Source: RUG11237 sp050874665
GTDB taxonomy: Bacteria > Bacillota > Clostridia > Lachnospirales > Lachnospiraceae
DNA length: 64,000 bases
Direction: 5' to 3'
Assembly (NCBI GenBank): GCA_050874665.1
Contig: JBNMLC010000014.1
Coordinates: 1 to 64,000, forward strand
The translations under genes were made by a program, and so were the position numbers. The notes below the pieces were generated by a model that made no database searches, was not told the origin of the DNA, and saw nothing but the letters and a program-made list of their open reading frames with translations. Position 1 is the stretch's first letter. Every line of letters begins with the position of its first letter. Shown in pieces: positions 16,508 to 26,642 of this stretch.

Positions 16508-17839
16508 TTAAATATAATGTTCCTCCACATATTCAATCAGAAACCCTCTCCGATTTTTTTCCGGCTCTTCTAATACCAGTTCGAAAAGTTCACTCAGTAT
16601 CTTTCCGATATTTTTTCCCTGTGGAATTCCCAATGATAACAAATCTTTACCATTAATTTCCATATCCTTTAATCTAATACACTCATGTTCCCGGATGATT
16701 TCCTGATATAACTGCAAAATACGATCCAGATATGAAAGTTTTTCTTCTCTTTGAAACTCGCTCTGTGCCAGTGTATCCGCCCTTTTTATTTTAATCAAAT
16801 CCTCAAATAATTCTGTACCGGATTGCACTGCCAGCCTTCGTACACCTGCCTTTGTCAGAGGCGGTCTATGATCATGAAGCTCAATTAATTTTTTTACCTT
16901 TGCAATGGTATCATTATCAAATTTCAGCCTTCTTAAAATCTTTGCTGCCATTTGCGCACTTTTTTCCGCATGACCATAAAAATGTGCAATTCCGTTTTCA
17001 TCTACCGTTTTCGTTTCTGTTTTTCCAACATCATGAAATAGAATTGCAAGACGTAACACCTTGTGGCCTTCCACGTTAGTTAACGCCCGTACCGTATGCT
17101 CCCCTACCGTATACATATGATGAATATTTTCCTGAGTACATGTCATCATGGCATCAAATTCGGGCAAAATTATTTTTGTAATTCCCAATTCATATGCCTC
17201 TTTAATTCGTTCTGGCTCTGCAGAGATCAGCAGTTTTACTAATTCTGTCTGGATTCGTTCTGCACTGATATTTTGTAAATTGATTGCCAATTCTTTTACT
17301 GCTTCTTTGGTTTCTTCCTCAATTTGAAACTTAAGCTGTGCGGCAAACCGCACAGCCCGTAATATTCTCAGTGCATCTTCTAAAAAGCGTTCTTTCGCCT
17401 TTCCCACACACCGAATCATTTTTCTATTGATGTCTCCAATTCCGTCAAATACATCTACAAGTCCTGACTTTTCATTATATGCCATCGCATTAATCGTAAA
17501 GTCCCGACGCTTTAAGTCTTCCACGAGATTAGAGGTAAATACTACTTCCTTAGGATGTCTGCTGTCTTCATATTCTCCATCAATACGGTAGGTTGTCACT
17601 TCGTAGCCTTCCTTTTCCATCATAACCGTTACTGTTCCGTGCTCAATTCCCGTATCAATGGTTTTTGCAAAAATTTCTTTTACCTGCTCCGGTTTTGCTG
17701 ATGTGGTGATATCCCAGTCATCCGGAGTTCTTCCCAGAATACTGTCCCGGACGCATCCACCTACTGCATAAGCTTCAAATCCATGTTTCTCAAGTTCTCC
17801 TATAATATAACTTACCTGTTGTGGCAGCTTGATCTTCAT
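16508..17839 (-). CDS. cca: CCA-adding tRNA nucleotidyltransferase
   Basis: Class II nucleotidyltransferase that builds or repairs the 3' CCA of tRNAs. The 443 residues show the GG motif (27-28), catalytic DWD (41-43), the DxxRRDFTINAM motif and the head/neck region. A C-terminal HD domain follows (LAILFHDVGK and the later HDHRPP). HD-fused forms like this are the usual Clostridia version. It lies 13 bases after ackA and is probably cotranscribed with proS and ackA. Confidence 0.95.
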   Translation of the reverse strand: MKIKLPQQVSYIIGELEKHGFEAYAVGGCVRDSILGRTPDDWDITTSAKPEQVKEIFAKTIDTGIEHGTVTVMMEKEGYEVTTYRIDGEYEDSRHPKEVVFTSNLVEDLKRRDFTINAMAYNEKSGLVDVFDGIGDINRKMIRCVGKAKERFLEDALRILRAVRFAAQLKFQIEEETKEAVKELAINLQNISAERIQTELVKLLISAEPERIKEAYELGITKIILPEFDAMMTCTQENIHHMYTVGEHTVRALTNVEGHKVLRLAILFHDVGKTETKTVDENGIAHFYGHAEKSAQMAAKILRRLKFDNDTIAKVKKLIELHDHRPPLTKAGVRRLAVQSGTELFEDLIKIKRADTLAQSEFQREEKLSYLDRILQLYQEIIREHECIRLKDMEINGKDLLSLGIPQGKNIGKILSELFELVLEEPEKNRRGFLIEYVEEHYI

Positions 17840-17852
17840 AGATTTCCTCCAA

Positions 17853-19049
17853 TTACTTTTCTACTAATCGTTTTGTTTCTCTTGCAATAGCAAGTTCTTC
17901 ATTGGTTGGTACTACTAATAATGCAACCTTAGAAGTATCGGTAGAAATGACTGCATCTTCACCTGCCACATCATTTCTTACTTCATCTAATTCTGCACCC
18001 AGATATCCTAAGTAAGAAGCTACACGTTCTCTTAGAAGTCTGTGGTTTTCTCCCAAGCCGGCTGTGAAACAGATGGCATCCACACCATTCATGGCTGCAG
18101 TATATGCACCAATGTATTTAGCCACACGATAGGCATAAGACTGCACCGTAAGAATAGCCCGTTCATTCCCTTCTTTCACCGCTGCCTCAACATCTCTTGC
18201 ATCACTAGAAATACCGGTTAAACCTAGCATACCAGACTTTTTGTTTAATATATTTAATGCCTCTTCTACTGTTAAATTTTCCTTCTTGCAGATAAATTCC
18301 ACAACTGCAGGATCAATATCGCCACTTCTCGTTCCCATCAAAAGTCCTTCTAATGGTGTAAGTCCCATACTTGTATCTACGGATTTTCCACCCTGTACAG
18401 CCGTCACACTGGCACCATTTCCTAAATGACATACGATAATCTTCAAATCCCTGATGTCTTTTTTCAGCATTTCTGCCGCATGGTATGACACAAACTGATG
18501 GGAGGTTCCGTGAAAGCCATAACGTCTGATTTTATATTTTTCATAGTATTCATATGGGAGTCCATATATATATGCCTTTTGTGGCATTGTCTGATGGAAT
18601 GCTGTATCAAATACCGCAACCATCGGAATGTTTCCCATAATCTCTCTGCAGGAATTTACCCCAACTAAATTTGCAGGATTATGTAATGGTGCTAAATCAC
18701 TGCACTCTTCAATTGCTTTGATTGTGTCCTCTGTAATAATAACTGACTGTGAGAAATTCTCTCCTCCATGTACAATACGATGTCCCACTGCGCCAATTTC
18801 ATCTAAAGATTTTATGCATCCATATTCTTTGTCTGTCAATGCGTTAATCACCAGTTTCACTGCAACAGTGTGGTTTGGCATTGGTTCTTCTACTACTTCT
18901 TTTCTTCCATCATTTGTCTTGTGCGTCAGCACGCTTCCTGCTGCACCAATTCGTTCACATAAACCTTTTGCAAGCACTTCCTCACTGTTACTATCAATCA
19001 ACTGATATTTTAAGGAAGAACTACCACAATTAATTACAAGAATATTCAT
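17853..19049 (-). CDS. ackA: acetate kinase
   Basis: Converts acetyl phosphate and ADP to acetate and ATP, the ATP-yielding step of acetate fermentation. The 398 residues carry the ASKHA signatures: VINCGSSSLKY at the N terminus, GHRIVHGG, FDTAFHQTMP, the HLGNGASV phosphate loop and GLGENHRLLRERV. Length is exactly typical. No phosphotransacetylase gene is adjacent; ackA instead follows proS by 14 bases and precedes cca by 13. Confidence 0.97.
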   Translation of the reverse strand: MNILVINCGSSSLKYQLIDSNSEEVLAKGLCERIGAAGSVLTHKTNDGRKEVVEEPMPNHTVAVKLVINALTDKEYGCIKSLDEIGAVGHRIVHGGENFSQSVIITEDTIKAIEECSDLAPLHNPANLVGVNSCREIMGNIPMVAVFDTAFHQTMPQKAYIYGLPYEYYEKYKIRRYGFHGTSHQFVSYHAAEMLKKDIRDLKIIVCHLGNGASVTAVQGGKSVDTSMGLTPLEGLLMGTRSGDIDPAVVEFICKKENLTVEEALNILNKKSGMLGLTGISSDARDVEAAVKEGNERAILTVQSYAYRVAKYIGAYTAAMNGVDAICFTAGLGENHRLLRERVASYLGYLGAELDEVRNDVAGEDAVISTDTSKVALLVVPTNEELAIARETKRLVEK

Positions 19050-19063
19050 ATATTACCTCCTTA

Positions 19064-20500
19064 TTAATAAGCTTTACCCCAGTATACCATATGTTTCGCA
19101 GGTTTTCCGCAGCACACACAGGTGTCTGCAATCTGTTCCTGTTTCCACGGAATACAACGGGAAGTTGCTGTCGTTTCCTCTTTAATTTTATTTTCACATT
19201 CTACATCACCACACCACATTGCTTTTACAAATCCCGGTTTATTCGCAATTGTATCCTTGAATTCTTCATACGTTTTTGCTTCATAGGTATGAGAATCTCT
19301 ATGTGCTTTGGCGCGTTCAAACATCTCTTTTTGCATCGTATCCAGAATCTGCGTAAGTTTTTCTGCAACTTCATCTAAGGATACTACTATCTTTTCTCTG
19401 GTGTCACGACGGACAACTACGCACTGATTTGCTTCGATATCCTTTGGTCCTAACTCGATACGCACCGGAATCCCTCTCATTTCCTGCTCTGAGAACTTCC
19501 AGCCAGGACTCTTATCCGTATCATCCACCTTTACTTTAAATCCTTTTTCCAGAACACTTTTAAGCTCATACGCTTTATCTAATACGCCTTCTTTATTTTG
19601 CTGAATTGGAATAATTGCAACCTGTGTTGGAGCAATTCTAGGTGGCAGTACAAGCCCGCTATTATCACCATGAACCATGATAATCGCACCGATTACTCTA
19701 GTAGTCATTCCCCATGATGTCTGGTATACATGCTGCAATTTATTTTCTTTATCTGTATACTGGATTCCAAATGCTTTCGCAAATCCATCGCCAAAGTTGT
19801 GACTGGTTCCCGACTGTAGTGCCTTACCGTCATGCATCAAAGACTCAATGGTATACGTTGCCTCTGCCCCTGCAAATTTTTCCTTATCTGTCTTTCTTCC
19901 ACGAATGACTGGAATTGCCAGTTCATTTTCCAGAAAATCTGCATATAAATTTAACATCTGCTCTGTTCTGGCAATTGCCTCCTCTGCCGTAGCATGCGCC
20001 GTATGTCCTTCCTGCCATAAGAACTCTCTCGAGCGAAGGAATGGACGTGTTTCTTTTTCCCAACGTACTACAGAACACCACTGATTATACACTTTTGGAA
20101 GATCACGGTATGACTGGATTTCATTTGCATAAAAATCACAGAATAATGTTTCTGAAGTTGGTCTGACGCAAAGTCTTTCCTGCAATGGGTTCAAACCGCC
20201 ATAAGTTACCCATGCCACTTCCGGTGCAAACCCTTCTACATGGTCCTTTTCTTTTTCCAGAAGACTTTCCGGGATAAACATAGGCATATATAAGTTTTCT
20301 ACACCTGTTTCTTTAAACTTCTGATCTAAAGATTTTTGAATATTTTCCCAAATTGCATAACCTGCCGGTTTAATAATCATACATCCTTTTACACTGGAGT
20401 AAGCAATTAATTCTGCCTTTTTTACCACATCTGTATACCATTGTGCAAAATCTTCCTCCATAGATGTAATTGCTTCTACTAATTTCTTTTCCTTTGCCAT
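19064..20500 (-). CDS. proS: prolyl-tRNA synthetase, archaeal/eukaryotic type
   Basis: Class II aminoacyl-tRNA synthetase charging tRNA-Pro. The 478 residues match the short ProRS type without the INS editing domain. Class II motif 2 (RPTSETLF) and motif 3 region (PRIAPTQVAII) are visible, and the C terminus carries the eukaryote-like Cys cluster (CGDVEC...CVCCGKPA) ending in Tyr (WGKAY). The ATG at 20500 has AAAGGAG upstream. The frame stays open to 20695, but that extension runs through the T-box terminator and is not coding. It is under T-box control. Confidence 0.95.
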   Translation of the reverse strand: MAKEKKLVEAITSMEEDFAQWYTDVVKKAELIAYSSVKGCMIIKPAGYAIWENIQKSLDQKFKETGVENLYMPMFIPESLLEKEKDHVEGFAPEVAWVTYGGLNPLQERLCVRPTSETLFCDFYANEIQSYRDLPKVYNQWCSVVRWEKETRPFLRSREFLWQEGHTAHATAEEAIARTEQMLNLYADFLENELAIPVIRGRKTDKEKFAGAEATYTIESLMHDGKALQSGTSHNFGDGFAKAFGIQYTDKENKLQHVYQTSWGMTTRVIGAIIMVHGDNSGLVLPPRIAPTQVAIIPIQQNKEGVLDKAYELKSVLEKGFKVKVDDTDKSPGWKFSEQEMRGIPVRIELGPKDIEANQCVVVRRDTREKIVVSLDEVAEKLTQILDTMQKEMFERAKAHRDSHTYEAKTYEEFKDTIANKPGFVKAMWCGDVECENKIKEETTATSRCIPWKQEQIADTCVCCGKPAKHMVYWGKAY

Positions 20501-20639
20501 TTTGTCTGCTCCTTTACTTCTATTGTTTCTATAAGTTCTTTTTGGGGTAATTTCAATGGATTTTTCTATAAAGATTAAGGTATCAAAACATCTTAATCCG
20601 GATGAAACGGGTTGTTCCGTATTACACACTCCCACAATC

Positions 20640-20863
20640 CTATAAAAAAAGTCCTCCAATCCCCCGAAAGGGACCGAAAGACTCGGCGGTACCACCCTAA
20701 TTAACGCATCAACGTTCTCTCATTCTTTGTTAACGCCAAAGTTACGCTGCATTTTCATACAGAGCTCCAAGGCAGGTTCCATGTCTTCTGTCGGAAATTC
20801 TCACCAACCATTCCCTCTCTGAACACTTTCAACACGTACTAATCCTCTTCATCACTGTTTGCT
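20640..20863 (-). promoter_or_regulatory. T-box riboswitch (proline) upstream of proS
   Basis: On the minus strand the leader shows the Stem I AGUA loop, a specifier-like GAA-CCU (CCU = proline), and the antiterminator T-box sequence AGGGTGGTACCGCC. A 14-bp terminator stem with G-U pairs ends in seven U (20644-20650). Uncharged tRNA-Pro should stabilise the antiterminator and allow proS transcription. The CCU specifier is my reading of the alignment and agrees with the gene. Confidence 0.92.
20644..20685 (-). terminator. T-box-regulated terminator
   Basis: Stem AGTCTTTCGGTCCC pairs through 14 positions (some G-U) with the segment ending in GGACT, followed by a run of seven U on the minus strand. 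Confidence 0.85.
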
Positions 20864-20869
20864 CCTTTT

Positions 20870-20897
20870 ATCATAACATTTGATACTGTTTTGTCAA
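20870..20897 (-). promoter_or_regulatory. promoter of the proS leader
   Basis: TTGACA (20892-20897), 16-bp spacer, TATGAT (20870-20875) on the minus strand, just after the stop codon of the upstream YitT gene. Confidence 0.7.
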
Positions 20898-20915
20898 GGA
20901 AATTTTCTTGAATTT

Positions 20916-21794
20916 TCACAACTCCTCCTGAAAAAAATCCTTATACCCTTCTCCAAAAGTTTCCGTTGCACTGCTCACAATAATAAATGCTGTTTCATCT
21001 TCCCGCTTAACAATCTCTAATACTTTCGGTGCCGACTGCTTCCTTACCACACACATAAGAATGTCTTTTTCTTTATTACTGTATGCCCCTCTTCCCCTTA
21101 ATAAAGTAGCCCCCGTCTTTATATCTTTGATTATCTGCTCTGAAATTCTCTCCGACAGATCACTAACTACAAAAATAAGCTTCGCCTCGTCCCCACCATA
21201 TAAAATCAAATCAATAAATTTTCCGGTAAGCACCACAGTAATCAGTGCATACATTGCTGTATTAAAATTCTGAAATACCAGACCCGATATTGTTACCACT
21301 GTCACATCGACCATGAGAAACAGACTTCCCGTCTTTATATGCTTATATTTTCTGCGTAAAATTTTTACTATAATATCCATGCCCCCGGTCGTGGCTCCGC
21401 TTTTAAACACACTGCCTATTCCCGCACCTAACAAAATACTGCCTGCTATGGCTGCAAGCAACGGTTCTCTAGTAATCGGTTCCATATGTGCCAGGATATT
21501 TGTAACAATAGTATTTAACACTACCACATACAATGTTTTCCCTATAAAATTTTTTCCCAGTTTTTTGAATCCCAGTAAAAGAATAGGAATATTAATCACC
21601 AGATACAACGTTCCTGTACTAATATTTAAAAATCGGTTTAAAATAATAGCAATTCCCACTACGCCCCCCGGTGCCAGACTGTTCGGGTCTAAAAAAAGAC
21701 TGATTCCCGCTGCATACATGACAGTACCAAGACTCATTCTTCCAAAATTTCTTAGCTGTCTTCTTAATTCAAATCTACCTCGTCTATGTTCCAT
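20916..21794 (-). CDS. YitT family membrane protein (DUF2179 C terminus)
   Basis: Integral membrane protein of 292 residues with five or six hydrophobic segments in the first 190. The family sequence SLAPGGVVGIAIIL and the repeated GATTGGMDIIVKIL-type segment are visible. A C-terminal soluble DUF2179 domain follows (KDIKTGATLLRGRGAYSNKEK). Transport substrate is not known for this family. It appears to be a single-gene unit between the GGDEF gene terminator and proS. Confidence 0.9.
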   Translation of the reverse strand: MEHRRGRFELRRQLRNFGRMSLGTVMYAAGISLFLDPNSLAPGGVVGIAIILNRFLNISTGTLYLVINIPILLLGFKKLGKNFIGKTLYVVVLNTIVTNILAHMEPITREPLLAAIAGSILLGAGIGSVFKSGATTGGMDIIVKILRRKYKHIKTGSLFLMVDVTVVTISGLVFQNFNTAMYALITVVLTGKFIDLILYGGDEAKLIFVVSDLSERISEQIIKDIKTGATLLRGRGAYSNKEKDILMCVVRKQSAPKVLEIVKREDETAFIIVSSATETFGEGYKDFFQEEL

Positions 21795-21849
21795 GTAATT
21801 TCCTCCGTATAATCACCGATTAAGGTGTTTTGACACCCTGTCTTATAAA

Positions 21850-21897
21850 GAAAAACACATGATAATTTGCTTCTCTGCAAATCATCATGTGCTTTTT
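21850..21897 (-). terminator. terminator of the TPR-GGDEF gene
   Basis: Fifteen-bp stem (21856-21870 with 21877-21891, one mismatch) flanked by A5 and T5, so it could also act on the plus strand. Confidence 0.85.
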
Positions 21898-21987
21898 CTT
21901 CTATGGTTCTATGGCATTTTCACTTCACATTGTTATTCTTGCCCTATTTAAAAGAATTTATACACAAAACATAAGCTTCTGTAACAG

Positions 21988-24900
21988 TTACTCTTTCGGT
22001 TCTTCTGCCAGCTTACAATCACATTTCGTAGAATGTTTGATTCCATACAGCGCTTCATCCGCCCGCTTGATGGCTTTTGAAATATCTTCCTCATCTCTTA
22101 CCTCCGATACAGGCGCCACACCAATGGAACAGGATACCTTCTTCTCTTCCGGAATTACAATGTCATCTCTTCCTAAAAATGCTTTTATTTCTTTTTCAAA
22201 AGCATTTTTATTCAAAATAGTTTCTAACACTTCTCTGGCTTTTTTCATGGCTCTTTCTCTATCCGCATGTTCTAAAATAATTAAAAATTCATCTCCTCCA
22301 AATCGGCTTGCGAACCCTTCTTTTTCTGCCTGCTCCATTAAAATTTTAGATACCTCTTTCAAAATAAAGTCCCCCACATCATGGCCAAAGGTGTCATTAT
22401 AATACTTAAAGTTGTCCAAATCGATGTAAAGTACTGTTAAATCCAGCTTTTTATTTTTTTTGCGTGCTTCTGTGACACGTTTATGAATATTGGCAAAGAA
22501 ACCATCTCTATTCCAAAGTGATGTCAGATAATCTGTAACGGCAGCATTTTCTAACTGAACATTAATCTCATTGATTTTCTGCTGTTTGTCTAACATGCTA
22601 ATCGCATTGACTAACTGCCCTAATACCAACGAATATACAGTAAAATCATTTTCATCCAACATATATTTATTAATCGGCGAATTCCAGTTATCCTTCATTG
22701 TGATATAACAGATAAACAAATGATTTAACTGCTCATCCACATAAAAAGGAACCGCTATCATGGAGCACACTTCATTTAGTCCAAACACAGAAAGCACTTT
22801 TTCATACTCCCGATAATCTTTGCGCATTTTTGATGCTACAAATCCCGTACGGTGTTTGGTGAAATATTGCGTCAACCTGTCTAATTTCTCCTCTGTCAAT
22901 GTGCTTTTTGTATTACTAAAACATATATTAGGCATTTCATCTGTATAACTTACATAGACCATAATATCCATACCAAAATTCAAGGCAAAGGAATTTAATG
23001 CATTAGAAACCAACTCTTCCTTTTCCTTCCCCGTAATATCTACAATCTTCTGCCATACACCGAAAAAATTTATCTGTTTCTTTATTTCTCTATAGTCTTT
23101 ATTAATGCCTGCCTGCTCTGCGGCACGACCGATTTCTTCCATACTCACCTTAGAAAGTGTCAAATCATACTGACGCAAGTTCCATTCCCGTTCTTCCCTT
23201 GCTGCCTGAATCATTTCCATCTTTTCATGAGCATTTGCTCTTTGTGCATATTCATATGCAATATCCAGTTCCTCCAGCGCCTTTGTCCCCTCTCCAAGTT
23301 TGCGATACAATTCTGCCCTAGTCATATAATACTGCACATAGCTGAAAAACTGGTAACCGCAGGAACGCTGTACATATATTTCTGCACTGTCCAACGCCTC
23401 TGCAGCCTGCTCTAAATTTCCTTTCTGCATCTCTAACAGTGCTGTTGCATAATAGCATAAAAATAAATCATCATCACACACGGTATAAGATGGATCAATA
23501 TTTTCCGGCTCATTCTCAGAAGAATTTAATTTATGGCTTAAAAACAATATTGTATTATCACAATACATCTGACAGTTATAATACAATCCCAAACGATAGC
23601 TGCACAATGCCAAAAGTCCGAATAATTTTGAGATATTACATACTCTTAAATTATTCAAATGAAGATTGTTTACTATTCTTATACACATCTGCAAGTATTC
23701 ATACGCTGTTTGAAAATTTCTGCCCAGAATACAGTTTAATGACATATTATATAAGGTTTCCCCGACAAATTCCATCATTCCAAGTTTATAGTAAATACCA
23801 AGTGCCTTATTATAATAAGCATTTGCTTCTTTGTATTTTTCTATGGCACACAGATTGTAACCAATGCCTTTATAAATTTCTGCAGCCTTTACCGGATCAG
23901 AATCTCCTACAAGTTCATAAAGTTTTTCATAATAATATGTGGTTGTTTCAAATGCTCCGCTGATTGAAGAAAGCATGATGTTCTTTCGATATCCTACAAT
24001 CATCAGATCTTCATTTCCAATCTGTCTTGCAATTTCCATACCCTGTTGGAAACGGGAAACTTTTTGCTCAATTTCCTGTATTGGTGCAAACCAGTCAACC
24101 TCATTATCAAATGCATAAATATAAGTGTGTGCTAAATGATTATAATATTCATACTTTTTAGCATTTTGTAAAATTTCCCAATCAACCGCAATATCATTTG
24201 CACAAAACAAAATATTATGCCACCCCGACATACTTGCCATGTGTTTTAGCATATTAGCTTTAAACATAAGAAATTCCTGGCCGTTTTCCTTTGCAAGGAG
24301 ATAACAACTATCTGCACACTTTCTTGCCATATGAAGTTTGGTATTGTAAACCTGCGTCAGTCCTAACAAATAGTTATAATCATAATGCATACGGAAAGAA
24401 GTATGTCTCTTGCATATCTCATTTAAAGAATTACAAAGCAACAACGCATTGACAATATCCTCCGAATAAATAGATATTTTTGCGTAAATTTCTATGATTT
24501 CAAAACGATCCATATCATTAATACTTAACCGTTCCAGTTCCAATTTCTTATATATAATCCCCAGATAATATGCGGCCTGTTCATAATCAAACGTCTGAAA
24601 CATATTTTTCAATCTGATAATATAGTCATCAATTTCATCTACATGAAGGCGAAATATTCCACTATTTTCATGTACTAAAGGGATTCGAAATAAAGAAGCA
24701 TCAATAATACTATTTTTGCTTTCTAAACGTTTCATATACTGTTCCCAGACTCCAGTCACCGGTGGGAGCACATTGCGTAAATCATTGTAGGCTGCCACCA
24801 CAAGAAACCTTCCATTTCCCTGACTGTCCAAAAGACGATTCAGTATTTCTATCGTCGCTTTTGGTGCCCGGTCTAATCCATTAATGCACAATAAAACCGG

Positions 24901-25350
24901 ATGTTCCCAAGAAATTTTAAGCAGCATTCTCACTATCGTCTGTAAAAGAATTTCTCTTTCCTGCTCCACTTCACTTAAAATTAAATCTTCATTTCTCACA
25001 CACAAAGACGTTTCTATATATGTTTTGAACACAGATTTCTGCAGGCTGTATACACCAAAGGAATCCAAAAATTGTTCTATACTTTGTTCACTATAATATG
25101 TCTGATACAATTGTTGTATCAGATATAAAAAAGGATCACAGGCATCTGGCATTTCTTCCCCCTGAAATTTCCGGTAAAATACCATGTACTTGTCTTTGCC
25201 ATACTCTTTTGCCAGTTTTCCTATATCATTTTCTGTTATTTCAAACGTGTTATAATGTTTGACAACAACTATATTATTATCCTTCTCATAAGTACTATCT
25301 ATTAACTTTTCAACGAACACTTTTATAAAATCATAATATTCATCTTTCAT
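21988..25350 (-). CDS. TPR-GGDEF protein with degenerate N-terminal ATPase-like domain
   Basis: Predicted cytoplasmic signalling protein of 1120 residues. Residues 1-240 resemble the STAND/AAA_16 ATPase fold: a Walker B-like strand HPVLLCINGLDRA is present, but no P-loop (GxxxxGKS) is found. Residues about 300-750 form helical TPR-like repeats, 760-930 a GAF-like region, and 940-1110 a GGDEF domain with intact GGDEF (1018-1022). No RxxD inhibitory site lies five residues upstream. It would make c-di-GMP if active. The start is secure (AAGGAG), so the missing P-loop is not a start-site artefact. Confidence 0.88.
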   Translation of the reverse strand: MKDEYYDFIKVFVEKLIDSTYEKDNNIVVVKHYNTFEITENDIGKLAKEYGKDKYMVFYRKFQGEEMPDACDPFLYLIQQLYQTYYSEQSIEQFLDSFGVYSLQKSVFKTYIETSLCVRNEDLILSEVEQEREILLQTIVRMLLKISWEHPVLLCINGLDRAPKATIEILNRLLDSQGNGRFLVVAAYNDLRNVLPPVTGVWEQYMKRLESKNSIIDASLFRIPLVHENSGIFRLHVDEIDDYIIRLKNMFQTFDYEQAAYYLGIIYKKLELERLSINDMDRFEIIEIYAKISIYSEDIVNALLLCNSLNEICKRHTSFRMHYDYNYLLGLTQVYNTKLHMARKCADSCYLLAKENGQEFLMFKANMLKHMASMSGWHNILFCANDIAVDWEILQNAKKYEYYNHLAHTYIYAFDNEVDWFAPIQEIEQKVSRFQQGMEIARQIGNEDLMIVGYRKNIMLSSISGAFETTTYYYEKLYELVGDSDPVKAAEIYKGIGYNLCAIEKYKEANAYYNKALGIYYKLGMMEFVGETLYNMSLNCILGRNFQTAYEYLQMCIRIVNNLHLNNLRVCNISKLFGLLALCSYRLGLYYNCQMYCDNTILFLSHKLNSSENEPENIDPSYTVCDDDLFLCYYATALLEMQKGNLEQAAEALDSAEIYVQRSCGYQFFSYVQYYMTRAELYRKLGEGTKALEELDIAYEYAQRANAHEKMEMIQAAREEREWNLRQYDLTLSKVSMEEIGRAAEQAGINKDYREIKKQINFFGVWQKIVDITGKEKEELVSNALNSFALNFGMDIMVYVSYTDEMPNICFSNTKSTLTEEKLDRLTQYFTKHRTGFVASKMRKDYREYEKVLSVFGLNEVCSMIAVPFYVDEQLNHLFICYITMKDNWNSPINKYMLDENDFTVYSLVLGQLVNAISMLDKQQKINEINVQLENAAVTDYLTSLWNRDGFFANIHKRVTEARKKNKKLDLTVLYIDLDNFKYYNDTFGHDVGDFILKEVSKILMEQAEKEGFASRFGGDEFLIILEHADRERAMKKAREVLETILNKNAFEKEIKAFLGRDDIVIPEEKKVSCSIGVAPVSEVRDEEDISKAIKRADEALYGIKHSTKCDCKLAEEPKE

Positions 25351-25433
25351 AAACTTTCTCCTTAAGTTAATATTGATATAGTAATTTTATTTTACAACAT
25401 TTTTCTAATATTTTCCATAAAGATTTTCCGTAT

Positions 25434-26570
25434 TCACAGAATTTCAAACTCATAATTTAGCAATAGCCAGTTTGCCCGAAACAATCTCATTAACTGCCAA
25501 TAACCACAACCTCTTAAATTGTATTCCTTAATTAAATTAAACTTTGCCAACATACTACGTACATCTTCAAACCAAACCTCATGCTCTATTCCATACTCAT
25601 CTGTATAGTAGAAATACGGAGATTGTGCTACTTCGTCATACTGAATCTCGGCCCCATAAGCAACAGCTATATCCACCGCCTCCCTATTTCCTATACTTCT
25701 TGCTGCAGTGACCCCCTTCTCAAAAGGCAAAGGCCAGTCATAACCATAGTTTGGAATTCCTAAATCAATTTTCTCTACCGGAATTTCCGTTATGGCATAT
25801 TCCACCACGCGTCTAACGTTTGGCAATGGTGCCACCGCCATTGGCGGGCCATAGGTGTAACCCCACTCATAAGTCATTAGCAATACACTGTTCGCTGCTT
25901 CCCCAAGTAAAGCATAGTCTTTTCCTTCATATAATAAACCCGGTTGATCCGCAGAAACCTTTGGTGCCAGTGCAACAGACACCGAATATCCATAATCATT
26001 CATAAATATTCTTGTCTTTTCCACAAATTCAGCAAATGGAACTCTGTCTTGTGGAAGAATATACTCAAAATCAATATCCAGACCTGCATACCCTTTACTT
26101 TCCATAACAACAAGCAACTGGCTTAAAAGTCTGTCACTTATTTCACCGTTATTAACCAGAATGCTAATATAATTATTATTAAATCTTCCGGTTTCATCCA
26201 ATGGTGTAAGTGTCAAAATGGGCGCCACTCCAAACTGAGCCGCGCCATTTAAAATTCGTGTATCTTCGATTTGAGGAAATACCAAATCTCCTTCTACTGT
26301 AAAACCATAAGAAAATACAGATATTTTTGTTAGAAAGGGAAGTGTTTCTTCCAATATCAGTTCATCTATAAATGGATAAGCATATCCATTTGCCACAAGA
26401 GGGTAAGTACCTGCCACTTCCACATCATACAAAATCAAAAGAGCCTGGCCGACTGCCAATGCGTAAGGATATGGAATCTGATTATCCTCCGCTAGTTTTT
26501 CTGGCAAGATGCCAAATGTTTGTGCTATGGTATCAATCGTATCACCCATTTTTACTATATAAATTTCCAA
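25434..26570 (-). CDS. LysM-GH18 glycoside hydrolase (SleL/YaaH-like)
   Basis: A 378-residue protein with one N-terminal LysM module (about 2-47) that binds peptidoglycan, then a GH18 TIM barrel. The catalytic signature is GLDIDFEY near 148-155, with Glu as the acid. Known relatives SleL and YaaH are spore proteins that cleave cortex peptidoglycan at N-acetylglucosamine during germination. No signal peptide is present, which fits a protein packed into the spore rather than secreted. It lies alone between the phosphoesterase and the GGDEF gene on the same strand. Confidence 0.9.
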   Translation of the reverse strand: MEIYIVKMGDTIDTIAQTFGILPEKLAEDNQIPYPYALAVGQALLILYDVEVAGTYPLVANGYAYPFIDELILEETLPFLTKISVFSYGFTVEGDLVFPQIEDTRILNGAAQFGVAPILTLTPLDETGRFNNNYISILVNNGEISDRLLSQLLVVMESKGYAGLDIDFEYILPQDRVPFAEFVEKTRIFMNDYGYSVSVALAPKVSADQPGLLYEGKDYALLGEAANSVLLMTYEWGYTYGPPMAVAPLPNVRRVVEYAITEIPVEKIDLGIPNYGYDWPLPFEKGVTAARSIGNREAVDIAVAYGAEIQYDEVAQSPYFYYTDEYGIEHEVWFEDVRSMLAKFNLIKEYNLRGCGYWQLMRLFRANWLLLNYEFEIL

Positions 26571-26642
26571 AATGCCACCTCATTTTTCACTCTGTTATCA
26601 ATATATTCGAATGGCATTGACTTCATGCAGTACTTTGGATAT

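Noticed and set aside
19064..20695. Longer ProS start at 20695
   Set aside because: The extra 65 residues are encoded by the T-box terminator and lack a ribosome-binding site.
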